Assembly: GCF_011601265.1 (NCBI RefSeq)
Contig: NZ_JAAOLX010000004.1
Coordinates: 248,001 to 312,000, forward strand
Length of the DNA stretch: 64,000 bases
DNA from: Iodobacter violaceini
GTDB lineage: Bacteria; Pseudomonadota; Gammaproteobacteria; Burkholderiales; Chitinibacteraceae
Direction of reading: 5' to 3'
This document shows, one piece after another, positions 37,782 to 46,326 of the stretch; positions within the stretch are counted from its first letter, which is position 1, and the number at the start of each line of letters is the position of its first letter. Under the pieces are notes generated by a model. The model had not been told where the DNA came from, did not search any database, and saw only the letters and a list, made by a program, of their open reading frames with translations. The translations under genes and the position numbers were made by a program.

Positions 37782-38648
37782 TTACAAAACATTCAGGGGT
37801 ATTTTTATGTAGCGCTGTCCATCTGCCTCAGCCGGAGGAAAGCTGCCTGCCCGAATATTGATTTGAATCGAAGGTAAAATCAATTGTGGCATATCGAGCG
37901 TTTTATCTCTTGCCAGCCGCATCGCAATAAACTCAGCCTTGCTGATACCCTGGTGCACATGAATATTACCCTTACGCTGATCGGCAATGCTGCTTTGCCA
38001 TGCCACGGCAGAACGCCCTGCGGGTACATAATCATGGCAGACAAACACACGGGTTGTGTCTGGCAGCGCCAGCAGCTGCTGAATAGAGTCGTAAAGCAAG
38101 GCCGCATCGCCCCCTGGGAAATCACAACGCGCAGAGCCCACATCCGGCATAAACAGGGTATCGCCCACAAACAAAGCATCACCTATCAAAAAAGCGATGT
38201 CCGCAGGGGTATGGCCAGGCACAAATAAAACTTCGGCGTTTAATGCGCCAATCTGAAACACATCCCCAGCCGCAAATAAAACATCAAACTGACTACCATC
38301 CACGGCAAAATCCGCTTCCATGCCAAAGACCGGTTTAAAAATACCCTGTACCTGATTGATGTGCTGGCCAATCGCTATTTTCCCGCCCAGCTTATCTTTT
38401 AAGTATGCAGCAGCTGACAGATGATCTGCGTGGGCATGCGTTTCAAGAATCCAATCTACTGATAAATCATTATCCCTGACAAACTCAACCAATTTGTCTG
38501 CGCTTACACAGGATGTGCGCCCGGATTTGGCATCGTAATCCAGCACCGTATCGATCAGAGCGGCATGCCCTCCCTGCTGATCAAACACGATATAGCTGAT
38601 GGTTGAGGTGTTCGGGTCATAAAAAGCTTCAACTTGAGGTTGTTGCAT
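37782..38648 (-). CDS. blh: Persulfide dioxygenase-type MBL hydrolase (Blh)
   Basis: A 288-residue metallo-beta-lactamase fold protein. Metal ligands are in ETHAHADHLSAA (about residues 68-79), VPGHTPADIAFLI (about 144-156) and VFCHDY-type text, here RVFVCHDYVPAG (about 202). Blh/ETHE1-like proteins oxidise glutathione persulfide to sulfite. The C-terminus (QINIRAGSFPPAE) is characteristic of this branch. There is no rhodanese domain. The ATG at 38648 follows GGAG, while the frame to 38807 would overlap bigR. It is divergent from bigR with 85 bp between them. Confidence 0.9.
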   Translation of the reverse strand: MQQPQVEAFYDPNTSTISYIVFDQQGGHAALIDTVLDYDAKSGRTSCVSADKLVEFVRDNDLSVDWILETHAHADHLSAAAYLKDKLGGKIAIGQHINQVQGIFKPVFGMEADFAVDGSQFDVLFAAGDVFQIGALNAEVLFVPGHTPADIAFLIGDALFVGDTLFMPDVGSARCDFPGGDAALLYDSIQQLLALPDTTRVFVCHDYVPAGRSAVAWQSSIADQRKGNIHVHQGISKAEFIAMRLARDKTLDMPQLILPSIQINIRAGSFPPAEADGQRYIKIPLNVL

Positions 38649-38672
38649 TTTTCTTGCTCCACAATAATTATG

Positions 38673-38708
38673 TTTGCAAATATTATATATAAAACTATAA
38701 TGTGTCAA
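38673..38708. promoter_or_regulatory. Overlapping divergent promoters and BigR-type operator
   Basis: Plus strand: TTTGCA (38673-38678), 17 bp, TATAAT (38696-38701) for bigR. Minus strand: TTGACA (38703-38708), 17 bp, TAATAT (38680-38685) for blh. An inverted repeat ATTATA-N8-TATAAT (38682-38701) spans both -10 regions, so one dimer there could block both promoters. Elements are seen directly; BigR binding is inferred from gene content. Confidence 0.75.
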
Positions 38709-38733
38709 AATACGAACCACCAGTGAACACATC

Positions 38734-39066
38734 ATGACACCACAACAAATTCTTGCTATGCGCCAGTCTGCACATGGCGCAACCCGTATTTTAAAAGTAA
38801 TGGCCAATGAAGACCGCCTGCTGCTGCTCTGTCAGATGGTTGACAGCGAAAAATGCGTTTCTGATTTTGAAACCCTGCTCGATATTCGCCAGCCTACGCT
38901 CTCACAACAGCTTACGGTTTTGCGCAAAGAGGGCTTGGTCAATACACGCCGGGAGGGCAAACGGATTTATTACAGCCTTGCCAGTGCCGATGTACAGCAA
39001 TTACTGGAAGTGCTCTACACCCTTTACTGCCCGATTGAAACCCTGGAGACACCTGATGCAAATTGA
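38734..39066 (+). CDS. bigR: ArsR-family persulfide-sensing repressor (BigR/SqrR type)
   Basis: A 110-residue winged-helix ArsR protein. The recognition helix is in RQPTLSQQLTVLRKEGLVNT (about residues 52-71), and the wing is REGKRIYYSLA (about 73-83). Two cysteines in suitable positions, in LLLLCQMVDSEKC and LYTLYCP (near residues 28 and 99), match the pair that forms a tetrasulfide or disulfide link in BigR/SqrR sensors. Such proteins repress sulfide detoxification genes until persulfides oxidise them. It heads bigR-yeeE-yedE-sulP and faces blh. Confidence 0.88.
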   Translation: MTPQQILAMRQSAHGATRILKVMANEDRLLLLCQMVDSEKCVSDFETLLDIRQPTLSQQLTVLRKEGLVNTRREGKRIYYSLASADVQQLLEVLYTLYCPIETLETPDAN

Positions 39067-39481
39067 CTGGATTCATTTCACACCATGGAGCGCCCTGCTT
39101 GGCGGTGCACTACTTGGTCTTGCCAGTGGCTTACTCGCCCTGCTGGCCGGAAAAATTGCAGGCATCAGCGGTATTCTAGGCGGTTTACTCAGCGCTTCTG
39201 CAGATATGGCATGGCGTGTTTTTTTCTTGGTTGGCATGCTGCTTACCCCCCTGCTTTGGCTTGCCTTTAAAACCCCCGCTGAGATTCAAATCAGTGCCAG
39301 CACACCGGCCATTATCGTTGCCGGATTATTAGTGGGCACAGGCACGCGCTATGGCAGTGGCTGCACCAGCGGCCACGGAGTTTGCGGCTTATCCCGCTTC
39401 TCGATCCGCTCTCTCGCCGCGGTTGCCAGCTTTATGGGCGCAGGCTTTATCACCGTATTTCTTACCCACCACCTGCTCTGA
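39056..39481 (+). CDS. YeeE/YedE family sulfur transport protein, first half
   Basis: A 141-residue membrane protein with about four helices. [20 protein letters not shown] (about residues 96-115) is the family's cysteine motif for sulfur compounds. The start overlaps bigR by 11 bp, with CTGGAG before the ATG at 39056. It pairs with the next gene to make the two halves of a YeeE/YedE (TsuA-like) carrier. Confidence 0.9.
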   Translation: MQIDWIHFTPWSALLGGALLGLASGLLALLAGKIAGISGILGGLLSASADMAWRVFFLVGMLLTPLLWLAFKTPAEIQISASTPAIIVAGLLVGTGTRYGSGCTSGHGVCGLSRFSIRSLAAVASFMGAGFITVFLTHHLL

Positions 39482-39489
39482 GAGATCAA

Positions 39490-39906
39490 ATGCTCAAGAT
39501 AATTGCTTTATTTGCCGGGCTGCTGTTCAGCCTTGGACTGATTATTTCTGGCATGGTTAACCCGACCAAAGTGATTGGCTTTCTTGATTTAACCGGTCAC
39601 TGGGATCCAAGCCTCGCGCTGGTCATGGCAGGCGCCATTGCAACTGCCACTCCCTTTTTTATTTGGGCCAAAACCCGCAGGCAAACCTTGCTGACCCATG
39701 AAAAAATGGCTTTGCCAGACAGCAAGATCATTGATCGCCCGCTGATTGCAGGCAGCATTCTTTTTGGCATGGGCTGGGGGCTGGCTGGCATTTGCCCGGG
39801 CCCCGGCCTTGTTGCGCTTGCCATGGGCGAAGTGAAGGCGTTTATCTTTGTTGTATCCATGCTTATTGGCATGTTTATTTTTAATCTGATCCCCAAAAAG
39901 CCATGA
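39490..39906 (+). CDS. DUF6691 / YeeE-YedE family protein, second half
   Basis: A 138-residue membrane protein. [20 protein letters not shown] (about residues 20-39) and [20 protein letters not shown] (about 94-113) are the paired family motifs; the latter has the conserved Cys. It follows the first half by 8 bp and overlaps sulP by 4 bp. Confidence 0.9.
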   Translation: MLKIIALFAGLLFSLGLIISGMVNPTKVIGFLDLTGHWDPSLALVMAGAIATATPFFIWAKTRRQTLLTHEKMALPDSKIIDRPLIAGSILFGMGWGLAGICPGPGLVALAMGEVKAFIFVVSMLIGMFIFNLIPKKP

Positions 39907-41597
39907 AAGCCACCCAATCCCTGGCAAAGTTTTTTCCGATTTTGCAATGGCTGCCTCAGTACCAGAAAAAAACTTTTGCCGGAGATTTAAGCGCCAGCCT
40001 GATTGTTGCTGTGCTTCTTATTCCACAAAGCCTGGCCTACGCCTTGCTGGCGGGCCTGCCGCCGCAAGCCGGAATTTATGCCAGTATTTTACCGCTGGTG
40101 GTTTATGCATTTTTTGCCAGCAGCATGGTGCAATCGGTCGGCCCCATGGCCATCAGCGCAGTGATGACGGCCAGCGCCCTAGCCCCGCTGGCCGTCATGG
40201 GTTCAGCAGAATACAGCGCACTGGCCGCCAGCCTTGCCCTGCTCTCAGGCTTGTTTTTAGCCGCCCTTGGCTTGCTGAGGCTCGGCTTTATAACGCAACT
40301 TCTTTCCCACCCCGTGATTAACGGCTTTACCAGCGGCGCCGCCATCCTGATCATCATTGGGCAAACCACCCCACTGCTTGGCGCGCAGGACCATACGCTG
40401 CTGCACGTCATCATACATCAGCCCCATCACCTTCTTTTTGGCCTGACTTGCCTTGCTTTACTCTGGCTGCTGGGGCAGCCACTCAACACCCTGCTGCTGA
40501 ATAAAAAAGTACCGCATGCCCAGCTGATTGCAAAACTCAGCCCGCTGTTTCTGATACTGCTGATCACCGCCGCAGTACACGGCTTAAACATCCAAACGCG
40601 CTTAATTGGCCCATTTCCAGGCCAGTTGCCTGCATTTGCCTGGCCAGATCTTCATCCGGATCAGCTCGCCCGGCTCTGGCTGCCTGCCATCACCATTGGT
40701 TTAGCTGGCTTTTTGCAAAGCATCACCATTGCTCAAAGTCTGGCGCTCAAAGCCAGGCGAAATATTGACAGCAATCAGGAGCTGATTGGTTTAGGTGCCG
40801 CCAATATTGCAGCTGCAGCAAGCGGCGGGTTTCCTGTGAGCGGCGGGTTTTCCCGCACTGCCGTCAATGCCGCTTCGGGCGCACATACCCCTCTGGCGGG
40901 TGTAATGACTGCAGCATGGATTGCTCTGGCGGCACACTGGTTCAGCGATTACTTAGCGCTCCTGCCGCAAGCACTGTTAGCCGCCACCATTATTCTGGTA
41001 GCCATTCGCCTGATTGATTTTGATTTTCTGATTCGCAGCTGGCGTTATGACTGGCGTGACGGGGCTGCTTTTATCAGCACAGCCATCGCTGTTTTACTTT
41101 TAGGCGCCATGCAGGGCATTGTGGCCGGGACAGGGGTATCGCTCATTCTGTTTTTATACCGCAGCAGCCAGCCGCATATCGCCGTCGTCGGCCGGATTGC
41201 GGGCACAGAGCATTTTAGAAACATCAACCGTTTTACCACCCAAACCTGTCCGGCCGTTGTGGCCATCCGAATTGATGAAAGCCTTTATTTTGGCAATAGC
41301 GCAAAAATACAGGCTGAACTCATCCAAATTCTTGCCCAGGCACCTGCCGCGAAACATCTGCTGCTTATTCTGTCTGCGGTCAACAGTATTGATTACAGTG
41401 CCATGCAGGCGATCAGCCTCCTGCAAGAAAACCTGCGGGTGCGGCAAATTAAAATCCATCTGGCCGAAGTAAAAGGCCCTGTTATGGATCATTTGCGCCG
41501 CAGTGAAATGCTGAGCACGCTGGACGGGGAAGTATTTCTCAGCGCCCACTTAGCCATGCAGACCTTAAGCGGAGTGAGTGAGGATTTTTCGATTTAA
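39903..41597 (+). CDS. SulP family inorganic anion transporter
   Basis: A 564-residue transporter. The SulP signature is in LLIPQSLAYALLAGLPPQAG (about residues 36-55) and about 11-14 helices follow. The C-terminal STAS domain (about 440-555) includes IRIDESLYFGNSAKIQ and LILSAVNSIDYSAMQAIS. SulP proteins carry sulfate or other anions; sulfite or sulfate export from persulfide oxidation would suit this operon. It overlaps the previous gene by 4 bp. Confidence 0.92.
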   Translation: MKATQSLAKFFPILQWLPQYQKKTFAGDLSASLIVAVLLIPQSLAYALLAGLPPQAGIYASILPLVVYAFFASSMVQSVGPMAISAVMTASALAPLAVMGSAEYSALAASLALLSGLFLAALGLLRLGFITQLLSHPVINGFTSGAAILIIIGQTTPLLGAQDHTLLHVIIHQPHHLLFGLTCLALLWLLGQPLNTLLLNKKVPHAQLIAKLSPLFLILLITAAVHGLNIQTRLIGPFPGQLPAFAWPDLHPDQLARLWLPAITIGLAGFLQSITIAQSLALKARRNIDSNQELIGLGAANIAAAASGGFPVSGGFSRTAVNAASGAHTPLAGVMTAAWIALAAHWFSDYLALLPQALLAATIILVAIRLIDFDFLIRSWRYDWRDGAAFISTAIAVLLLGAMQGIVAGTGVSLILFLYRSSQPHIAVVGRIAGTEHFRNINRFTTQTCPAVVAIRIDESLYFGNSAKIQAELIQILAQAPAAKHLLLILSAVNSIDYSAMQAISLLQENLRVRQIKIHLAEVKGPVMDHLRRSEMLSTLDGEVFLSAHLAMQTLSGVSEDFSI

Positions 41598-41768
41598 ACA
41601 GACAGCCCCAGCCTCAGATCTTCAAACACAGAGCTAAACGGGGGCACAACAAACAGAAAGGCAAGCGCCATAATCCCTCGGGATATTCCTGGCGTACTGT
41701 CTTTAAACTTTGTGCTCTCTGTGCCTGCAGATCTTTTTAACGGGAGAGGCCTTACTGATGAGTTTGGT

Positions 41769-42581
41769 TTATTTAGGCGCAGCAGGAGCGGGGGCAGGCT
41801 TGGTTTCATTCCCCGGTGGCAGTACTGCTACTTCGTCTTTATTATCAGCAAGAATATTCAAGGTCACCCTGCGATTGCTGGCCCGGCCTTCCGGGGTGTC
41901 ATTACTGCCTTGCGGCCGAAATTCACCATAGCCTATTGCCACAAGTCGCTGCGGCGCTACGCCTACATCAACAAATAAACGCACCACGCTGGCGGCACGG
42001 GCTGCAGATAATTCCCAGTTGGAAGGAAACTGCCCGGAGCGCATGGCCTGATTATCCGTATTGCCTTCGATCTGAATCAGGTTATCCGTATTCTTAACCA
42101 TTTCAGCCACCGCAATCAGCGCTGTGGCCGATTCAGTATGTAAATCTGCCTTGGCAGTATCAAACAAAACTGAATCGCTGATTTCTACCGCAATACCCCG
42201 CTTGGACTGAGTTACACGCACCTTGCCCTGATCAATCAAAGTACCCAGCGATTTTTTTAAATCACCAGCCATGCCCTGCATTTTTTGTGTCTGCTCAAGC
42301 ACTTTAGGGCTGGGCGAAGGGACAGATACTGCTGTCAGCACCACAAGCTTATCCGGCACACCTGCAACAGGCTGGTTTTGTTTGATCACTTCTTTGCTGG
42401 TTGGTGTTTGCTTGAATGCATCCACCATCGAATTTGACAACACCTTATATTTGCCTTCATTCACCGATGAAATAGCGTACATCACCACAAAAAAAGCAAA
42501 TAGCAGGGTAATAAAATCTGCATAAGACACCAACCAGCGCTCATGATTATCATGTTCCTCGTGCCTGCGCTTGCGTGCCAT
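41769..42581 (-). CDS. motD: Flagellar motor protein MotD (MotB-like stator), orphan
   Basis: A 270-residue MotB-type stator. DNHERWLVSYADFITLLFAF (about residues 9-28) is the plug-proximal helix with the conserved Asp that takes part in proton flow. The peptidoglycan-binding OmpA-like domain occupies about 120-245 (IQIEGNTDNQAMRSGQFPSN, SAARAASVVRLFVDVGV). The ATG at 42581 follows AAGGGGC. The partner motC gene, normally adjacent, is not found; upstream is sppA. Confidence 0.88.
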   Translation of the reverse strand: MARKRRHEEHDNHERWLVSYADFITLLFAFFVVMYAISSVNEGKYKVLSNSMVDAFKQTPTSKEVIKQNQPVAGVPDKLVVLTAVSVPSPSPKVLEQTQKMQGMAGDLKKSLGTLIDQGKVRVTQSKRGIAVEISDSVLFDTAKADLHTESATALIAVAEMVKNTDNLIQIEGNTDNQAMRSGQFPSNWELSAARAASVVRLFVDVGVAPQRLVAIGYGEFRPQGSNDTPEGRASNRRVTLNILADNKDEVAVLPPGNETKPAPAPAAPK

Positions 42582-42668
42582 GCTGAGCCCCTTTTCAAGA
42601 TAAAAGGCGGGCACACTGCTGTACCCACCTGCACAAGCCAATATTTTAAAACCAGTCTTGTCTGCCTT

Positions 42669-43601
42669 TTACTTTAGTTGCAGATTAAATTCTGAAACCA
42701 GCTTGTTTGCCGCAGACACCCCAATCTGGCGGGCCAGGCGGTCTGCATAACTTGGGCGGGGCGTAAAATCGACAATATCTTTCGCCTTAACCACATCACG
42801 CGCAACGCTGTCCACCGAGCCTAATGCATCAACCAGACCCATTTTGACGCTGGCTGCGCCACTCCACACCAGGCCGGAAAAGAGATCCGGGTTATCTGCC
42901 AGCTTATTACCGCGCCCAGCTTTAACCACCGCAATAAACTGCTGATGAATCTCATCCAGCATGACCTGCGCCTTATCCCGCTGCCCCTGGCTCATTGGTG
43001 AATAAGGGTCTAAAAAACCTTTGTTTGCACCTGCTGTCAGCAAACGACGCTCTACGCCCAGTTTTTCCATGACACCGCTAAAACCAAAGCCATCCATCAA
43101 TACACCAATCGAGCCCACCATAGAAGCCTTATCCGCGTAGATTTTATCTGCACCTGCTGCTGCGTAATAGCAGCCGGAAGCGCATATTTCCTCAATCACC
43201 ACATAAAATGGAATCTTAGGATGCAACTTTTTCAGGCGGGCAATTTCATCCGACATCATCCCAGCCTGTACCGGACTGCCACCCGGGCTGTTGGCCTGTA
43301 AAATCACCGCTTTGGTGTTTTTATCTTCAAACGCAGCAGTTAAACCTTCGATCAGAGTGGCTGCATCGGCCTCGCCCCCCGCTGAAATAGCACCCTCCAG
43401 ACGCACCACGGCTGTATGCGGCCCCGCCAGCTCATCACTGGCTTTCTTACCCACCCAGCCCATCATCATGGCCAGAATCAGAATCACAATACTAAAAGTG
43501 ACCAGCTTAAAAAAGATATTCCAGCGGCGGGCACTGCGTCTTTCTTTAATACCGGCATGCAGCAAACTTTGTAATTGTTCGCGTTCCCAGGATTCATTCA
43601 T
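42669..43601 (-). CDS. sppA: Signal peptide peptidase SppA-like S49 protease
   Basis: A 310-residue inner-membrane protease. One N-terminal membrane helix (about residues 36-56), then the S49 core: LQANSPGGSPVQAG (about 115), the nucleophile region in IEEICASGCYYAAAGADKIY (about 143-162) and GSIGVLMDGFGFSGVMEKLG (about 170-189). It degrades cleaved signal peptides. The ATG at 43601 follows GAGGAAAAA; a TTG at 43619 would add six residues. It overlaps the Rieske gene by 8 bp. Confidence 0.9.
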   Translation of the reverse strand: MNESWEREQLQSLLHAGIKERRSARRWNIFFKLVTFSIVILILAMMMGWVGKKASDELAGPHTAVVRLEGAISAGGEADAATLIEGLTAAFEDKNTKAVILQANSPGGSPVQAGMMSDEIARLKKLHPKIPFYVVIEEICASGCYYAAAGADKIYADKASMVGSIGVLMDGFGFSGVMEKLGVERRLLTAGANKGFLDPYSPMSQGQRDKAQVMLDEIHQQFIAVVKAGRGNKLADNPDLFSGLVWSGAASVKMGLVDALGSVDSVARDVVKAKDIVDFTPRPSYADRLARQIGVSAANKLVSEFNLQLK

Positions 43602-43950
43602 GCTGTGTTTTTTCCTCAATCAGGCAAACTTGGCCCGCGTATTCGCGAACCGGTAAAGAAACAAGCTTGCGGCCCGGGCAAGGGCCGCCCAGGCAAAGAC
43701 CCGTATCGGGCGCATAATATGCGCCGTGTGTAGAACAAACAAGCCAGGAGCGGGAGTAATCAAAAAAATCCCCCGGATTAAAATCCAGCTCAATCGGAAT
43801 ATGTGCACACTCATTAATATATGCATACACCTGACCATCATACCTAAGTACGAAAGCATTCCGTTCACGCCCTCCCCACAGCAGGGTAAAGCGCTGCGCC
43901 AGGCCACGCTCTGCTAAATCCTGGCTCTGGCACAGCACCCGGTCAGGCAT
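43594..43950 (-). CDS. Rieske 2Fe-2S domain protein
   Basis: A 118-residue stand-alone Rieske protein. Cluster ligands are CAHIPIELD (first Cys-x-His) and VCSTHGAYYAPDTGLC (second Cys-x2-His), about residues 48-85. Small soluble ferredoxins of this type transfer electrons to oxygenases; the partner is not indicated. The end overlaps sppA and the start overlaps the HAD gene by 8 bp each. Confidence 0.92.
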   Translation of the reverse strand: MPDRVLCQSQDLAERGLAQRFTLLWGGRERNAFVLRYDGQVYAYINECAHIPIELDFNPGDFFDYSRSWLVCSTHGAYYAPDTGLCLGGPCPGRKLVSLPVREYAGQVCLIEEKTQHE

Positions 43951-44599
43951 TTAATAAAATCCAATCTTTTAAAGCATGGAAATTATCAAAATGCGCCAAC
44001 GGCTTGCATGTTAATAACTCTGGCAGTTTGTGTGCACCATAGGTGAGCGCCAAACTTTGCGTCCCCGCATTTTGTGCCAGCTGCAAATCATGCGTGGTGT
44101 CGCCAATCATCACTGCCCGGCTCCCATCCACTCCGCATTTATCCAGAATGTAATGCAGCATTGCAGGATGAGGTTTGGAAAACGCTTCATCGGCCGTGCG
44201 CGTAATTTTAAAAAACGCATCCAGCCCCGTAGACGCCAGGACCCGGTCTAAACCCGCCCTGGATTTTCCCGTTGCCACAGCCATTTGAAAGCCTGCATCA
44301 GCAAATAATGGCAGGGCATCCAGCACCCCGTCGTATAAAGCCACATCCTGATCCTGAGCTAAATAAAAGCGCCGGTACGCCCCGACAACCTCGGTAATCT
44401 GGGCAGCACTGGCTTCAGGGGCAAGATGCTGCATGGCCTCATGCATTCCGTATCCAATGACATAACGTGCTTCTTTATCTGATGGCTCAGGTAAACCAAC
44501 CTCTGCAAAAGCCGATTGAATAGCACGGGCGATCGTGCCCGTGGAATCCATCAAAGTGCCATCCCAATCAAAAACCAGCAAATCAAATTGCTTAGGCAT
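43943..44599 (-). CDS. HAD-IA phosphatase, phosphoglycolate phosphatase-like
   Basis: A 218-residue haloacid dehalogenase. Motif I is LLVFDWDGTLMDSTG (about residues 6-20), motif II is in QMAVATGKSRAGLDRV, and the last motif is AVMIGDTTHDLQLAQNAG (about 165-182). In many betaproteobacteria it sits between rluC and a Rieske gene, as here. The ATG at 44599 follows GAGAAAA. Substrate unknown. Confidence 0.9.
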   Translation of the reverse strand: MPKQFDLLVFDWDGTLMDSTGTIARAIQSAFAEVGLPEPSDKEARYVIGYGMHEAMQHLAPEASAAQITEVVGAYRRFYLAQDQDVALYDGVLDALPLFADAGFQMAVATGKSRAGLDRVLASTGLDAFFKITRTADEAFSKPHPAMLHYILDKCGVDGSRAVMIGDTTHDLQLAQNAGTQSLALTYGAHKLPELLTCKPLAHFDNFHALKDWILLNA

Positions 44600-45548
44600 G
44601 CGTTTTCTCAAGTTTGTCGATATACGATTGTAATTCGGGCGGCAAAGGCGCTTCCAGCTCTAATGATTTACCTGTAACAGGGTGATCAACCACCAGGCGC
44701 CATGCATGCAGAAACATGCGCCGCAACCCTTGCTTTGGCAAGATTTTATTTAAAGCAAAGTCACCGTATTTCTCATCGCCCAGAATAGGATGCTCGCTTG
44801 CAGCAAGGTGCACCCGAATCTGATGAGTGCGCCCTGTTTTAAGCTCGCATTCCAGCAAGGAACAATCTTTCCAGACCTGACGGCGATTCACAACCGTATG
44901 CGAAATCTTACCTTCGGGCGAAACACGCACACGACGCTCACCCTCGGCAGTGTTGTATTTCAACAAAGAAAATTTGACATGGCTGCGTGGATTTTCCCAC
45001 ACACCTTTCACCAAAGCCAAATATCGCTTATCAATCCGGTGATTATCACGCAAGGCATCCTGCAAAGCAGTCAGCGCAGAGCGCTTTTTGGCCACCATCA
45101 GAATGCCCGACGTTTCTCTGTCCAGCCTGTGCACTAATTCCAGAAATTTAGCTTGCGGCCGCTGAGCGCGAATCAGCTCAATCAGACCAAAGCTGACACC
45201 CGAGCCACCATGAACCGCAAGCCCTGCAGGTTTATTTAAAATTAAAATGGCATCATCTTCAAAGATGATGGGGATATCAATACGGTGCGAAGCCGCCACA
45301 GCTGGCGTGGCATCAGGCTTTTCTGCAACACGGACCGGCGGCAAGCGTAAAACATCACCGGCAGCGATGCGATACGTTACATCACTGCGGCCCTTATTTA
45401 CGCGAACTTCACCGCTGCGCACAATACGATAAACATGACTTTTGGGTACGCCCTTGAGGTGTTTTAACAAAAAATTATCCAGCCTTTGGCCGGCATCTTC
45501 TTCATCCACGGTCAGGAACGTGACGGATGCTTTGCTACTGCCCTTCAT
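44592..45548 (-). CDS. rluC: 23S rRNA pseudouridine synthase RluC
   Basis: A 318-residue pseudouridine synthase. An S4 domain (about residues 14-75, DAGQRLDNFLLKHLKGVPKS, RSGEVRVNKGR) is followed by the RluA-type catalytic domain; the catalytic Asp is in LVHRLDRETSGILMVAKK (about 139-156), then ELKTGRTHQIRVHLAA (about 236). Modifies 23S rRNA uridines (955, 2504, 2580 in E. coli). Divergent from rne, the standard arrangement. Confidence 0.93.
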   Translation of the reverse strand: MKGSSKASVTFLTVDEEDAGQRLDNFLLKHLKGVPKSHVYRIVRSGEVRVNKGRSDVTYRIAAGDVLRLPPVRVAEKPDATPAVAASHRIDIPIIFEDDAILILNKPAGLAVHGGSGVSFGLIELIRAQRPQAKFLELVHRLDRETSGILMVAKKRSALTALQDALRDNHRIDKRYLALVKGVWENPRSHVKFSLLKYNTAEGERRVRVSPEGKISHTVVNRRQVWKDCSLLECELKTGRTHQIRVHLAASEHPILGDEKYGDFALNKILPKQGLRRMFLHAWRLVVDHPVTGKSLELEAPLPPELQSYIDKLEKTHA

Positions 45549-46326
45549 CTTGACTTATACTCTCCGCACGCCACAACCCAGAAGGTTGCGGCAGGTTGGC
45601 CGGTGCGATAAAAACGCAACGGCAACGATTACCGCAAGGGCTTGTTTTGATAAGGGACTTTTTAACAGCCCCCTCAGGACAAGCACTGCGCAAGGTGGCC
45701 AAGGCCACTTTTAGATCCCGCTCTTAAAGCAATACTGCAAGACGATACAGCCGGCGATTACCTTCCCGCCGTAGAGAAATATGCTCTGCCCCTCCCAACT
45801 GGCACAAAAAGCCAGTCTTAGCAAAACTGGGAGCGCGAGCGCGGGGCTCGCCTGTCTGCCGTCAAGCTGATGCAACAAGTTCCGGGAAGCGGTTATCTCG
45901 CTCACCGCAAAAAGCAGCGATGGTAATTGATTTATATATATAAAGCACTCATCGGATTCTTATTAGCGTACTGGCCTACTTTTACAGAAAAACAAGTAAA
46001 AACGCCGGTATGGTACGTTCGGCAGCTAGTCACCATTGTAATGGCCGCAAAAAAAAGGTGAGAGAAGAATAAAAACCAGCAAGAAACCGAATCCAGATCC
46101 TTGTTTAAATCATTGCTTAACAAGGATTTTAGGCCGATTTCCAAGCCCAGGTATAAACTTCACCGCCCTTTTGCTGGCCGCTGTAAATAATTGCATGGAA
46201 ACAGCCTAACTCCCCCAGCGCCATCAATATGATGCGGGCACTTATTAACCGCCTGCGTTCAGGCAGTTACACTGGGCATGCCAGAACCTAATTCCTGCCG
46301 CGTGAGTGCGTGCCGGAGTCTTTTTT
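45549..46326. other. Long rne-rluC intergenic region with structured leader
   Basis: There is no credible gene in 778 bp. The left half has nested stems: ACTGGC (45798-45803) with GCCAGT (45811-45816), enclosed by CTCCCA (45792-45797) and TGGGAG (45828-45833). GCCTG-CGTT-CAGGC (46251-46264) is a small hairpin near the rne start. RNase E autoregulates via a structured 5' leader in E. coli, so part of this may be the rne leader; this is inferred. AT-rich DNA fills 45905-46130. Confidence 0.5.

Noticed and set aside
38807-39055. Longer version of the first YeeE/YedE gene and of blh
   Set aside because: Both extended frames would overlap bigR deeply; ATGs with good ribosome binding sites lie at 39056 and 38648.
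45711-45905. 64-codon frame in the rne leader
   Set aside because: It coincides with stem-forming sequence and shows no protein family; a structured RNA explains it better.
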